Positions 1 to 9,119 of a stretch of DNA of 64,000 bases are shown here, one piece after another. Origin of the DNA: Histomonas meleagridis (taxonomy: Eukaryota; Parabasalia; Tritrichomonadida; Dientamoebidae); NCBI GenBank assembly GCA_020186115.1, contig WSYJ01000186.1, positions 3,083,501 to 3,147,500 of the forward strand. Direction: 5' to 3'. The stretch's first letter is position 1; the number at the start of each line of letters is the position of its first letter. The position numbers and the translations under genes are program-made. The notes under the pieces were generated by a model. It did not search any database. It saw only the letters and a program-made list of their open reading frames with translations, and was not told the DNA's origin.

Positions 1-2
1 TG

Positions 3-341
3 AAATGGTACATCGATGATAATTATGACTTCTGTGATGCAGTCGAATTAGGTAATGATTGGCCACAAGAAATTAAAGACGCGTTAAGAATGCCAAAAAC
101 TATACTCGAACATCCTAATGAATTAATGATGTCGAAATTGATCGCCGTGGCTTTAATTAGGTCAATTGTGGAATATTTGGGTGATAACGCAATAAATTTA
201 AAGGCGTATGACGAATGGAAAAAATTAATTAATTTGGCATTACAGAAAGAAGAAAAAATCGTAGTAAGAGAAATAGAAAGTTGTATTAGTATGTATGATT
301 TACCATTTACTGTTGATGAATTTTGTGCTCATTTTAAGTAA
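3..341 (+). CDS. 3' end of an unrecognised gene, 5' partial
   Basis: The frame is open from the left edge through codons for KWYIDDNYDF and on to the TAA at 339-341, so about 112 C-terminal residues of a longer protein are present. The ATG at 90 is probably internal, because the same frame continues unbroken upstream of it. The segment looks like soluble alpha-helical protein, with alternating hydrophobic and charged residues and no membrane segment. I do not recognise the family. The next gene starts about 120 bases downstream on the same strand. Translation in this frame is direct; that the gene extends out of the window is inferred. Confidence 0.6.
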   Translation, partial: KWYIDDNYDFCDAVELGNDWPQEIKDALRMPKTILEHPNELMMSKLIAVALIRSIVEYLGDNAINLKAYDEWKKLINLALQKEEKIVVREIESCISMYDLPFTVDEFCAHFK

Positions 342-463
342 TAATAAATTTTTTGAAAAATTTCTTTCTTTTTTAATATAAAAAATGAGAAAATTTAACA
401 AAAACATTTAATACGCGATCTTGACTATTAATTTTGACTATGATGTGGTTTTTTAATTAAAAA

Positions 464-1261
464 ATGCCGGCTTTTGAATTGATGCCAAATTGGGAACAGT
501 TCATTAAAATGATTTTTGCTTTGCTTTCATTTATTCAAGTTCCGATTGGGAGGTTTCATCCAGAAGATACCGAAAATGCTTATAAGCTTACAAAATATAC
601 ATCAATAAAATATCCATCTTTTGACAAATGCTTTAGAAATGAAGTATTTACGATTCCAAATTATGATTATTCAAAATTGGAGGCTGACTACAAAAACATT
701 ATTGAACACAATCGTCTATATAAAGAATATTTGGAAAAAGATCAATCAAAATATTTACTTGATCCGAACAATAAACTAACTGCTGACGAAATCCTTGCTG
801 TATTTATTTACACGGACATTGACTATTTTTGTGAAGATTTTACACAACAATTATCATTAGGAAATACAGGACATTATAACTGTTATTTCGAATATCTCTA
901 TAATGGTATCCAAAAAATCAATCCGAAATATGGCTATGAGACTTTATATCTTGGTACAAGATATGAAACAGATGAACATAAAAAACAATATTCAAATCTC
1001 GTTACAGGTGTAAGTAAAAGTGAACGTGTTAAAATAAATGAATTTGAAAACGTTATTAAAACAGGAAATGTATCTGTTGTATGTATTGTGCTTGCATTCG
1101 ATTGTGAAAATGAATTTGACTTTGTAAATGTATTCGATTGCGTAAATGAATTTGTCTTTGTTAATGTATTCGATTGTGAAAATGTATCTGTAATCATTGG
1201 TGAGCATCCTTTGATTACTTCTTTTGTGATGTCCAAATTTCCAAATGTATTTTCTCCGTAA
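464..1261 (+). pseudogene. Truncated ADP-ribosyltransferase-like ORF with a chimeric 3' end
   Basis: This is an ORF of 265 codons starting at ATG 464. Residues 1 to about 190 read as ordinary protein. The stretch around LTADEILAVFIYT, followed by an L-x-x-x-I-x-K-I segment and LYLGTRYE, resembles the arginine-specific ADP-ribosyltransferase pattern (a helix ending in YT, then a strand carrying the first Arg of the R-S-E set). No S-x-S or E-x-E catalytic motif follows. Instead, from about residue 205 the frame becomes a low-complexity run of FDCEN/FVNVF units that is exactly the antisense of the Ser/Thr repeat tail of the BspA-like gene on the minus strand. The C-terminal part therefore looks accidental and the ART domain cut off. 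The family call is tentative; a small unknown protein is the alternative. Confidence 0.4.
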
Positions 1262-1893
1262 TCATTTAATACCATAACAAATACTGAAACATTAAAAAAA
1301 ACAGAAATTCCAATGGATGGTTCATTAGTTCCATAATAATAAATACACTTTAATTGTGAGCAGAATGCAAATGCAGAATCACCAATTTCTTTTACATTTT
1401 TGCCAATGACAGCAGTTTCTAAATTAGAACAAGATGAAAAAGCATATCCTCCGATTGATGTAACTGAGTCAGGAATTTTGATGCTTAAAATTTTTGGACA
1501 TAATGCAAATGCAGAACCTCCAATTTCTTTTACATTTTCGCCAATGACAGCAGTTTCTAAATTAGAACAAAATGAAAAAGCATATCCTCCGATTGATGTA
1601 ACTGAGTCTCCAACGTATACATGGCTCAGAAGCGGCCATTCACTGAATTCACCAGATGATACTGAGACATTGCCAATGATAATCACATAAATAGTTGAAT
1701 TCGTATATTCATTTGTGAAATCATTTTCGTTATATATTAAAAGCGTTTTATTTTCATCTATATACGTTGATGTTGACAAAGAAAATAATACAAAAGCAAA
1801 TGAAAAAAATTGGAAACTTTTGTTATGGGATTTAAAAATTACTAAAGATGAAAATATTTTAACAAAGATTAGAAATAAAAACATTATACACAT
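934..1893 (-). CDS. BspA-like leucine-rich repeat surface protein, short or truncated
   Basis: The product carries treponemal-type (LRR_5/BspA) repeats built on SVTSIGGYAFSFCSNLETAV and KEIGGSAFALC units, about three or four of them in the middle, followed by the usual Trichomonas closing segment (NDYGENTFGNLDITKEV). A Ser/Thr-rich tail of about eight-residue units (SQSNTFTK) comes next. The frame is open up to an ATG at 2310, but a hydrophobic, signal-like segment (MFLFLIFVKIF..., FFSFAFVLFSLSTSTY) begins near 1893-1884, so I place the start there. Family members normally have a C-terminal membrane anchor with a short cytoplasmic tail. None is seen here: the tail runs into sequence antisense to the plus-strand ORF at 464-1261. 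It may be a truncated gene or a secreted form. The repeat identity is clear; the start and functionality are not. Confidence 0.65.
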   Translation of the reverse strand: MCIMFLFLIFVKIFSSLVIFKSHNKSFQFFSFAFVLFSLSTSTYIDENKTLLIYNENDFTNEYTNSTIYVIIIGNVSVSSGEFSEWPLLSHVYVGDSVTSIGGYAFSFCSNLETAVIGENVKEIGGSAFALCPKILSIKIPDSVTSIGGYAFSSCSNLETAVIGKNVKEIGDSAFAFCSQLKCIYYYGTNEPSIGISVFFNVSVFVMVLNDYGENTFGNLDITKEVIKGCSPMITDTFSQSNTLTKTNSFTQSNTFTKSNSFSQSNASTIHTTDTFPVLITFSNSFILTRSLLLTPVTRFEYCFLCSSVSYLVPRYKVS

Positions 1894-2310
1894 TAGTATG
1901 AAAAAGAACTTACTAAAGGATTTAATGTCTGAAAGTGTTTTGTGATGACACATTAAATTTGAATTATTTGAAAAAATGTTTGACTTTAAATTAAGTAAAA
2001 GGTTATGAAATGAGGATCCCAGATGACAATTTAGAGATAAAAGGTGAAAGGAATTAGTGCAAATATAATATAAATGATTTGTTTTATCAAAATAATTGGT
2101 AAGATTAATAGAAAAATAATTATATACACCATATATAACTTCTATGAGGAAACATGTGTTTCCTCCCAATACTAAAAAAAGATGGTTTTTGTTTTTTGGA
2201 ACATTCAAAAATGAATATTTATCATTAGAAATTTTAGGAGTGTTGTGTGTAGCGCAAAAGTGGCATGAGGACATGCAAAACATGGAAGAAATAACAAAAT
2301 TGGCCCACAT

Positions 2311-2720
2311 TCGAGTTCGAGAAAATAAGGTTTAAATAAATCAGTCAAAAACAAAACACAGTAATTGACAGATGATAGAAGCACTTACATACTCAATAAA
2401 ATGGTCAAAATCTCTTTTTTTTGTGTAGGATCATAAAAAATACTGTTTGAAGCCTTAATGACATAGACAAATGTTTATACTGAATACGTCATTCTTGGAA
2501 GTTCTGTTTTGATATCGGAAAATGTTTCTTTATGATAGAAATGACTTGCTTAACATGGGATAAAGATAATAATGAACGTTATCAATTTCTGAACCCAATA
2601 ACCGTATAATAAATGACATGAAATGCACTTTTCGCGTGCTAATGAACTTTTGTCTGATTTGTGTTTAGGCCGTTTATTATAAAATTGAATACAAGACAAT
2701 TAGAAAAGTGACACAAGCGA
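2311..2720. other. Intergenic region upstream of the MON2-like gene
   Basis: No coding sequence is supported. It holds TGCACTTTT (2624-2632), a 10-mer GCCGTTTATT (2669-2678) and AAAAGTGACA (2704-2713) just before the ATG at 2721. All three motifs recur next to other gene starts in this window. Confidence 0.5.
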
Positions 2721-5700
2721 ATGCAAAAAGAGACAATCAGTCCTCTTCAAGAGGAATTGGAAAAGTACAATAACTTCCAGGTACCAGGAACAGTTCGTGC
2801 AATAAATATTCGGGCATTGTCTTTTATAAAAAGTAAAGAATTTACAACACCAATTTCATTAAAAGATTCACCAATAGTAGAATTTATCAATACTGTTTTC
2901 ATGAATTCCAAGCTAATGCGTCTTTCCCCTTCATTTATTCCATGTATATTGAAATGTATCCAAGATGATATTTTTTCAAATGATTTATTCCAATTTCTTC
3001 TTGTTAACTTAGCTAACGGTGTTGCAAACCTTGATTCCAATTGTGCATTACAATTCATAATGTTATCACCAGAAAGTATTATTTATAAATTTCCATGTTT
3101 TAATGGCTTGCAAGCATTTTTCTCAATTCTTGTAGGCCTTATTATTCACAATGATGACATTGTTTCTTCAACAGCTCTTGCATCATTTCCACAAGTTTTA
3201 GATAGCCTCATGAATACAATCAAAAATTCCAATCACGAAGGCGAAAACTATGATAACTTTATTCAACGTTGCAAAGGATTATCAGAAGCATTATTTCCAT
3301 TTGAAAGGTTTGCAGATCCATTAAATTATATTATATTTTTGCTTTTGAATGATTTAGTTTCAATTTCATTAAATCAGCCAACTAAATGGATAATGATTAA
3401 AAGTAACAAATCTCCTGTTATATATGAAATATTAGAACACATTATCACAACATATACCGCATTATTATGTGAAGTACCCGAACTTTTATGTCTTTTTGAA
3501 GGTGCTGTCATTCAATTAATGAATGAGAAGAAAGCTATAAAATTCATTATATGTTTTATTAAAATCTTTTGTGAAAATCATCAAACACTTTGTTCATCAA
3601 TTTTAACTGATTTTCTACAAAGATTATCTACAAAAGATAAATATATTTCATTATATTTCTTTAGATGTATTTCACTTAGTTCGAATGATTTACCAATTAA
3701 ACTTTATGTTTCATGTGATAATGATACCACACAAATATTTAATTCATTAATTAATTCTTTATTAAAAATCTCAAATAAAATTAAGCCTAAAAAACCAATT
3801 AATTTTTCATTGCAACTTACAAAATTGACAGAAAATGAAAGAGAACAAAAACAATTTTGTGAAAGTGCACCATATGAAATTTGTTTTGCTTTACTTCAAT
3901 CATTTCGTGCAACTAAAGAAGAAAAAATGAAACCATTAATTGAGAACTCGTATGTAATATTTTATCATTTAATTATTGATTCTACTGATTATTCTTCTAA
4001 TAATTCATTTCATTATTGTTGTGAATCATTTTTAAATTTATTCGATTCACTTAAATTTATCGAAATGAATGAAATATGTTATGACTTAGTTAAAAAGTTT
4101 TGTATTTATACAACTGATAAATATCATACAAATAAAAACATTAATGTTAATAAGCAAAAGACACTTCATTTATTCTTTTTAAAAGTTGCTGAAACAAGAG
4201 TTGACTTTTGTGAAAATAATTGGATTTATATATTGCCATTTATATTATGTATTCCATTCACATTTCCAACGAATTTTGGATTAAATTATAATGATCAACA
4301 AATAACCGAATTAATTCAAAGTTCATTAAAAATAAATCCGGTTCCATATGATTTTATAAATAATATATTAATTACAAATATTACACGTTTTAATTTATTG
4401 TTTCCATATTTAAAACAACATTTTAATGAAATTTTAGAAAATGGTTTTAATACAGAAATAATAAAATCATTTTTATATTTATTAAAAAATATAACAAAAG
4501 AAAATGAAAATACACTTTTTTCATTAACAGTCGACTTTTTGAAGTCGAATTCTAAAATAACACCGAAATATAAAGGGAAAATACTTATACAATTTAGACA
4601 TGTAATAACTGAAAGAATTACAATAATTCAACAAGGTTGGGAATATATATTTCAAATACTTCAGCCTAATAATTTTAATGAAAACATCGATTTAATTCAA
4701 TCATCATTTAATATATTAAATTATATATGTAATGATTGTTTCGATTTAGTCCCAAACAATTATATGGAATCATGCATTAACTTAATTTTTGATTTTGCTA
4801 ATAATACAGTTGATATAAATCTTTCATTATCTGCATTTGATTTATTATGGAATGTAATTAGAAGAATGGAAAATACTGTTGAAAATTGGACACTTTTAAT
4901 GTCTAAAGTTGCACAATTAGTTGAAGATGAAAGAAGTGATGTATCACAATGTGCAATTCGAACTTTATTTAATTTAATTTGTTCGAATTTCAAACAAATT
5001 CCTAAAGATATAATATGTTTTTTAGTCACAAAAACTTTTATAGAAATCCTTACAAAAATTAATATGCAAAAAAATATTTCAATTTTTTCACTTTATGTTC
5101 AAGAATTAGCTCATCATATTGCAATGTTTTGGGATATTTTTTCGGAATATGAAGAATTCCATAAATCCTTAGTTCCAGAATTAATATTACGAACAAAACA
5201 ATTTTGTCTTGAATGTAAAAATTATGAAATTGTTTCAAACACATTTCAATTTTATGAATATATATTCGAATGTAATTCACTTGATCAAGAAACTGAATCA
5301 TTATTACGTTCGTCACTTGATGAAATGGCTGATTTATACTCAACAATACCCGAAAATTTTTCGATTATTTTTGCATGTTTTGGACGTTTAGTACAAAATG
5401 CAATTGAAAGTATAAAAACTCGAAATGTTTTAAATACATTTCCATTATGGATTCCAATCATTAACAAAATTGTTAAAAAATTTGTTGTAAATGGATTTGT
5501 ACATATAACAACACAAAGAACACTCGATGCAATTCCATTACTATTTCCATTTGATGATGAAGAAACAACTAAAAAAACAATTGAAATGTTAATTGATTTA
5601 ATATTAACATCCAATTCTGAAATACAAGTTTCAGTTATCCAAATAATTGTAACTATTTATACAAATAGTTTACAGAAGGAATATAAAGAATTACTTTTCG

Positions 5701-6257
5701 TTAGTTGTAAATTAATATTCGAAATTAATGTAACCGAACCAATTGTTAAAATGTTTATCGAAAATCCTGAATTCGATATTACGAAGGATAATGTGTTCGA
5801 ATGTTTTTCATTAATGTTAAATCATTGGAATTCATATCGAAAAATTGGAAATAATTTAATCATAAAATATTTCGATAAGTTAAATGTCGAAAAACAACAA
5901 CAATTTTTAGATAAGAATGCGGATAATTTCGAGGCATTATCCTTAGTGTGGTTAACATATTTATCACCAAAAAGCGAAAAGTTTAACGAAGAAGTTTATA
6001 ATAGTAATAATTCATTTATTTTGGAGAATATTAAAAAAATTATGAAAAATGGAAGTGAAAAACTTCAAGTGATGAAGTTCTTGGAATCAGCAGAATTACC
6101 AACGAAAAAGATTTGTGAACACGAAACAAATCAATGGTTCTTAATGAAAATGATGCCTGAAATTGTCGGAATGTTAACAAGTACAAACAAAGAAGAAATA
6201 GAAGTGGCAAAAAGACTTTTGGAAATTCTGTCTCCAATTGTTTCTGCAATAGTTTGA
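2721..6257 (+). CDS. MON2-like large HEAT-repeat protein
   Basis: The protein has 1178 residues and is almost entirely amphipathic helices (HEAT/ARM type) with no membrane segment. MON2/Sec7-related Golgi scaffolds, which act in endosome-to-Golgi trafficking, have this build. The segment around WTLLMSKVAQLVEDERSDVS, followed by QCAIRTLFNLI near residues 715-760, matches the MON2 block in which a Trp-Leu helix precedes an R-x-x-V-x-x-x-A-x-x-TLF helix. The N-terminus (PLQEELEKYNNFQVPGTVRA) is also compatible with the DCB-like start of that family. The length is shorter than animal MON2 (about 1700). The start ATG at 2721 follows AAAAGTGACA closely. Another large HEAT protein remains possible. 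Confidence 0.5.
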   Translation: MQKETISPLQEELEKYNNFQVPGTVRAINIRALSFIKSKEFTTPISLKDSPIVEFINTVFMNSKLMRLSPSFIPCILKCIQDDIFSNDLFQFLLVNLANGVANLDSNCALQFIMLSPESIIYKFPCFNGLQAFFSILVGLIIHNDDIVSSTALASFPQVLDSLMNTIKNSNHEGENYDNFIQRCKGLSEALFPFERFADPLNYIIFLLLNDLVSISLNQPTKWIMIKSNKSPVIYEILEHIITTYTALLCEVPELLCLFEGAVIQLMNEKKAIKFIICFIKIFCENHQTLCSSILTDFLQRLSTKDKYISLYFFRCISLSSNDLPIKLYVSCDNDTTQIFNSLINSLLKISNKIKPKKPINFSLQLTKLTENEREQKQFCESAPYEICFALLQSFRATKEEKMKPLIENSYVIFYHLIIDSTDYSSNNSFHYCCESFLNLFDSLKFIEMNEICYDLVKKFCIYTTDKYHTNKNINVNKQKTLHLFFLKVAETRVDFCENNWIYILPFILCIPFTFPTNFGLNYNDQQITELIQSSLKINPVPYDFINNILITNITRFNLLFPYLKQHFNEILENGFNTEIIKSFLYLLKNITKENENTLFSLTVDFLKSNSKITPKYKGKILIQFRHVITERITIIQQGWEYIFQILQPNNFNENIDLIQSSFNILNYICNDCFDLVPNNYMESCINLIFDFANNTVDINLSLSAFDLLWNVIRRMENTVENWTLLMSKVAQLVEDERSDVSQCAIRTLFNLICSNFKQIPKDIICFLVTKTFIEILTKINMQKNISIFSLYVQELAHHIAMFWDIFSEYEEFHKSLVPELILRTKQFCLECKNYEIVSNTFQFYEYIFECNSLDQETESLLRSSLDEMADLYSTIPENFSIIFACFGRLVQNAIESIKTRNVLNTFPLWIPIINKIVKKFVVNGFVHITTQRTLDAIPLLFPFDDEETTKKTIEMLIDLILTSNSEIQVSVIQIIVTIYTNSLQKEYKELLFVSCKLIFEINVTEPIVKMFIENPEFDITKDNVFECFSLMLNHWNSYRKIGNNLIIKYFDKLNVEKQQQFLDKNADNFEALSLVWLTYLSPKSEKFNEEVYNSNNSFILENIKKIMKNGSEKLQVMKFLESAELPTKKICEHETNQWFLMKMMPEIVGMLTSTNKEEIEVAKRLLEILSPIVSAIV

Positions 6258-7012
6258 CGAAAAAGTCTTATTTGCTAATGAGCTGCTTTTAGGTGGTTCA
6301 ATATACTAAACATGTGTATGATTTTAATTATAAAATATTTTTTTTTTTCATATTTTTTACTTTTGCAGACGTTTTGGTTACTTATGGAATGTTAAGAATT
6401 GCAATCTCAATCACTTTTTTTACTTTAGAATCAATTGATTGATAAATCTTTGCAACGATTTGGTGTTGAGCCAACAATATCAACGCGTGAATTTCCATTT
6501 TTATCAGCACCAACTTGATTAATATCTGAGAAAAGATTATTAATTGATCCTTTTGCTGCAACTGTTCCATCAACATTTACACAATACATTATTGCACTTT
6601 CATCAAAAGCTAGTTTCATAATCATTTAATGTTGTCCTGCTCATTTTGAATTATAAATGAAGTGAGTGATTAACTTTTAGTATTTTTCACCAATTCTTTT
6701 ATTCTAAATCGTAGCTCAATGGAAATTTATTATGCTTTTCTTATCAACCTTAACCATACGATCATACCAAATTTTTGTGAAAATTAGAGAAATTTGTTTA
6801 ATTTGAAGATTTTGGGTAAACAATATTGATTTCAATTCTTTTACTTATAATTGAAATAACTTCCTTATAGTTGATTGTTTGTGGTTAAAACGAATCAGCA
6901 TTGCGGATGAGATTTTTTTAAAACTTTCTGTCAATTGAAAATTGTGAGCCAAAATCTCATCTCAGAAATTTGAGAGATTAAAAAACTACAAAAAAAAACA
7001 AACAAGAGCAAG
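6258..7012. other. Intergenic region with a possible gene remnant
   Basis: This is AT-rich. The only coding-like trace is a 64-codon minus-strand ORF at 6431-6625 (MIMKLAFDESAIMYCVNVDG...). A neighbouring frame beginning at an upstream ATG (MSRTTLNDYETSF) could join it by one frameshift, which would suggest a decayed small gene. The family is unknown. Confidence 0.3.
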
Positions 7013-8961
7013 ATGGTAGAATTCGGCACTAGTGCCGAATTAGGCAAAAGTCAAGAAGTATATATCAAAGAGCATAATGGTTATTACAAATTAAAGCTTT
7101 TAAAAAAAGTAATTTATGATTTGAATAATGAAAATCTTGAATCTTCAGTTTTATTAGCAAAAAATATATACGACTTCAACCACCACATATCTTTCGCCCG
7201 GGTATTGTGTCATTTAATTTACTCTGCTTTTATCTCAAAAGTATTAGATGCATCTCTTTTAATAAAGTTTCTGAATTCAAACGAATGGTGCGAAAAAGGC
7301 TTAAGTAAAAATAAGTCTGCAATGATTAGAGACTTTAGTCGGTTTCTCTTAAATATAAATTCTGAAGAATCTAATTATCTCATAGGAATAATGCTTGAAC
7401 AAAATTTAATCAATACCAAAATCATTAAAGAAAGGAAAACGTTATACTTTTCTCATTATAAATCTGAAGAAGATATCAAAAATTCCAAATATTACGAGTT
7501 TTCACAAACATTTTTTGAAAATATCGATGAACTAAAAAGAAATGATTGGGAACTTCATAAGAAATATGTTAAAGAAGGAATTAACCAATCAGAAATAACA
7601 AAAATAATTCGAAATGATGAAATAGAAAAACTTCAAGAAATATCATCACAAGCAAATTTTGATTTTAACCAAACTATTGAACCATCACTTTATGAAAGAT
7701 GTTCATATATTAATCACAATAATGTTACATTAATTGATTATGCAGCATTTTTTTCAGCAGTTAAATGTTTTAAATTTTTATTATTAAATGGTTCTAACAT
7801 AAATGAAACAGGTAAATATGCAGTTGCAGGAGGGAATGAAGAAATTATTCATTTATGCATACAAAATCATTCAACATTTGAAGATGCATATGAAGCAGCA
7901 ATTTTATTTCATCGAAATAATATTTTTAAATATCTTTATGATAATAAAATTATCGAAACAATTGATTTATGTACTTTAGGAGTGAAATGTATCCAATATG
8001 ATAACTATGAAATTCTTTCATTTTTGGAAAGTGAAGGAATGAATATGAATTACAAACTCATTGATGAGACAGCAAAAATTGGAAATATTTATTTACTGAA
8101 GTATTTTCTAAAAAAAAATCGAATATATAATACAACATTATCAAAATCTGTTGAATCAGGAAACATAGAAGTTGTAAAATATGTTCTCAAACAAAATGGT
8201 GTAGATATTAATTCAAAAGATATATGTTTTAAATATTTGAAATTCATTTTTTTGTTTTAATGTTTTGTTTCTATTTTTAAAATTTGTTTATGTTGTTTTC
8301 AACACCACTAATGTTAGCATCTAAATATGGATTTACAGATATTGCTAAACTACTTCTTGAAAATGAGAAAATTGATGTTAATATAAAAGATATTTATTTA
8401 ATATATTTAATATTTCATTCATTGATTTTCTGTACTTTTAAAATATTTGGAGTTTTTCCAATTTGTTTTGTGTTCCACTTATGATTGCATGTTCAGGCGG
8501 TCACATAGAAATAGTAAAATTGCTTCTAAATAAAAAAGGAATTTATATTAATACGAAAAATGTTTTTTTGATTTTGTTAATGTTTAATTTAAAAATATTA
8601 TATTTCATTTTTATTATCGGAATTTATTTTAAATATTTTATACAGCTTTAATGAAAGCTTGTTCAAACGGATATACAAAAGTAGTTGAAATACTATTGAA
8701 GAATGAATTAATTGATGTTAATATAAAAGATGCTATTTTAATACATTCAAAATTTAAATAAGTTATTTTGGGTTTATTCTAAATATTTGGTGATTTTTTG
8801 TTTTATTTGAAACAGCAATTGTTCGTGCTTGTAAAAATAATTATAATGAAATTGTAATGTTACTTCTAAAACACAAAGATATTAGAATTGATGATTATTC
8901 ATCAATAACAAATAATCCTGAGATTAAACGATTCATTGAATCTGTGAGATCAAAGGAATAA
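7013..8961 (+). CDS. DUF3447-type ankyrin repeat protein, interrupted by four 84-nt blocks
   Basis: The first exon (7013 to about 8221) encodes roughly 400 residues: an N-terminal helical region, then degenerate ankyrin-type units with DYAAFFSAVKCFKFLLLNGS and YAVAGGNEEIIHLCIQN, as in the large trichomonad DUF3447/ankyrin family. After DINSKD the frame hits a stop 13 codons into an AT-rich block. Four further intact ankyrin units follow at 8306, 8476, 8646 and 8816, exactly 170 bp apart. Each has 86 nt of clean coding sequence (PLMLASKYGF...DVNIKD, PLMIACSGGH..., ALMKACSNGY..., AIVRACKNNY...) separated by 84 nt. The last unit ends in a natural tail (IKRFIESVRSKE, stop 8959-8961). The units are free of stops, so removal of the blocks at the RNA level is the simplest reading, but splice boundaries cannot be fixed. 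If the blocks are not removed, the product ends at 8260. Confidence 0.7.
8222..8305 (+). other. 84-nt intervening block 1 of ankyrin gene 1
   Basis: AT-rich block between a KD codon and the PLM of the next ankyrin unit. It contains an in-frame stop, lacks GTATGT and CTAACACAYAG, and ends TTCAACAC. Confidence 0.7.
8392..8475 (+). other. 84-nt intervening block 2 of ankyrin gene 1
   Basis: Same position in the repeat as block 1 and exactly the same length. It carries AATATTTGG at block positions 51-59. Confidence 0.7.
8562..8645 (+). other. 84-nt intervening block 3 of ankyrin gene 1
   Basis: Same position and length as the others. It begins GTTTTTTTG and ends TATACAG. Confidence 0.7.
8732..8815 (+). 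other. 84-nt intervening block 4 of ankyrin gene 1
   Basis: Same position and length. It carries AATATTTGG at block positions 51-59 and ends TTTGAAACAG, as in the blocks of the second ankyrin gene. Confidence 0.7.
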
Positions 8962-9044
8962 GTAAAAATTTATTAAATTAATTTTTTTTTTCCAATTTTT
9001 TGCATATCTCTTAAAAATTAGCACTAAAGTAAAATAAAAAAATA

Positions 9045-9065
9045 AAAAAATCTCCTCCCGTGTGG
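9045..9065 (-). repeat. Target-site copy 1: tRNA-Asn 3' end plus T6, distal border of the array
   Basis: On the minus strand this reads CCACACGGGAGGAGA followed by TTTTTT, identical to the 3' end and terminator of the tRNA-Asn gene at 28588-28661. It joins the 3' end of element C to what is probably the original downstream flank of the tRNA gene (T7 ATT T7 continuing to about 8962). Confidence 0.85.
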
Positions 9066-9119
9066 TTTATTCATTAATCATTTTAAAATTATGTGTTGAC
9101 TAAAACAAAGTTAAGCCAG

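Noticed and set aside
1400..1945. Two plus-strand ORFs of 96 and 76 codons
   Set aside because: They are antisense to the BspA-like LRR region and mirror its repeats.
8222..8815. Ankyrin blocks as ordinary trichomonad introns
   Set aside because: Neither GTATGT at the left nor CTAACACAYAG at the right is present, and two of the four blocks do not end in AG. GTATGT occurs once in block a of gene 2, at a non-matching position.
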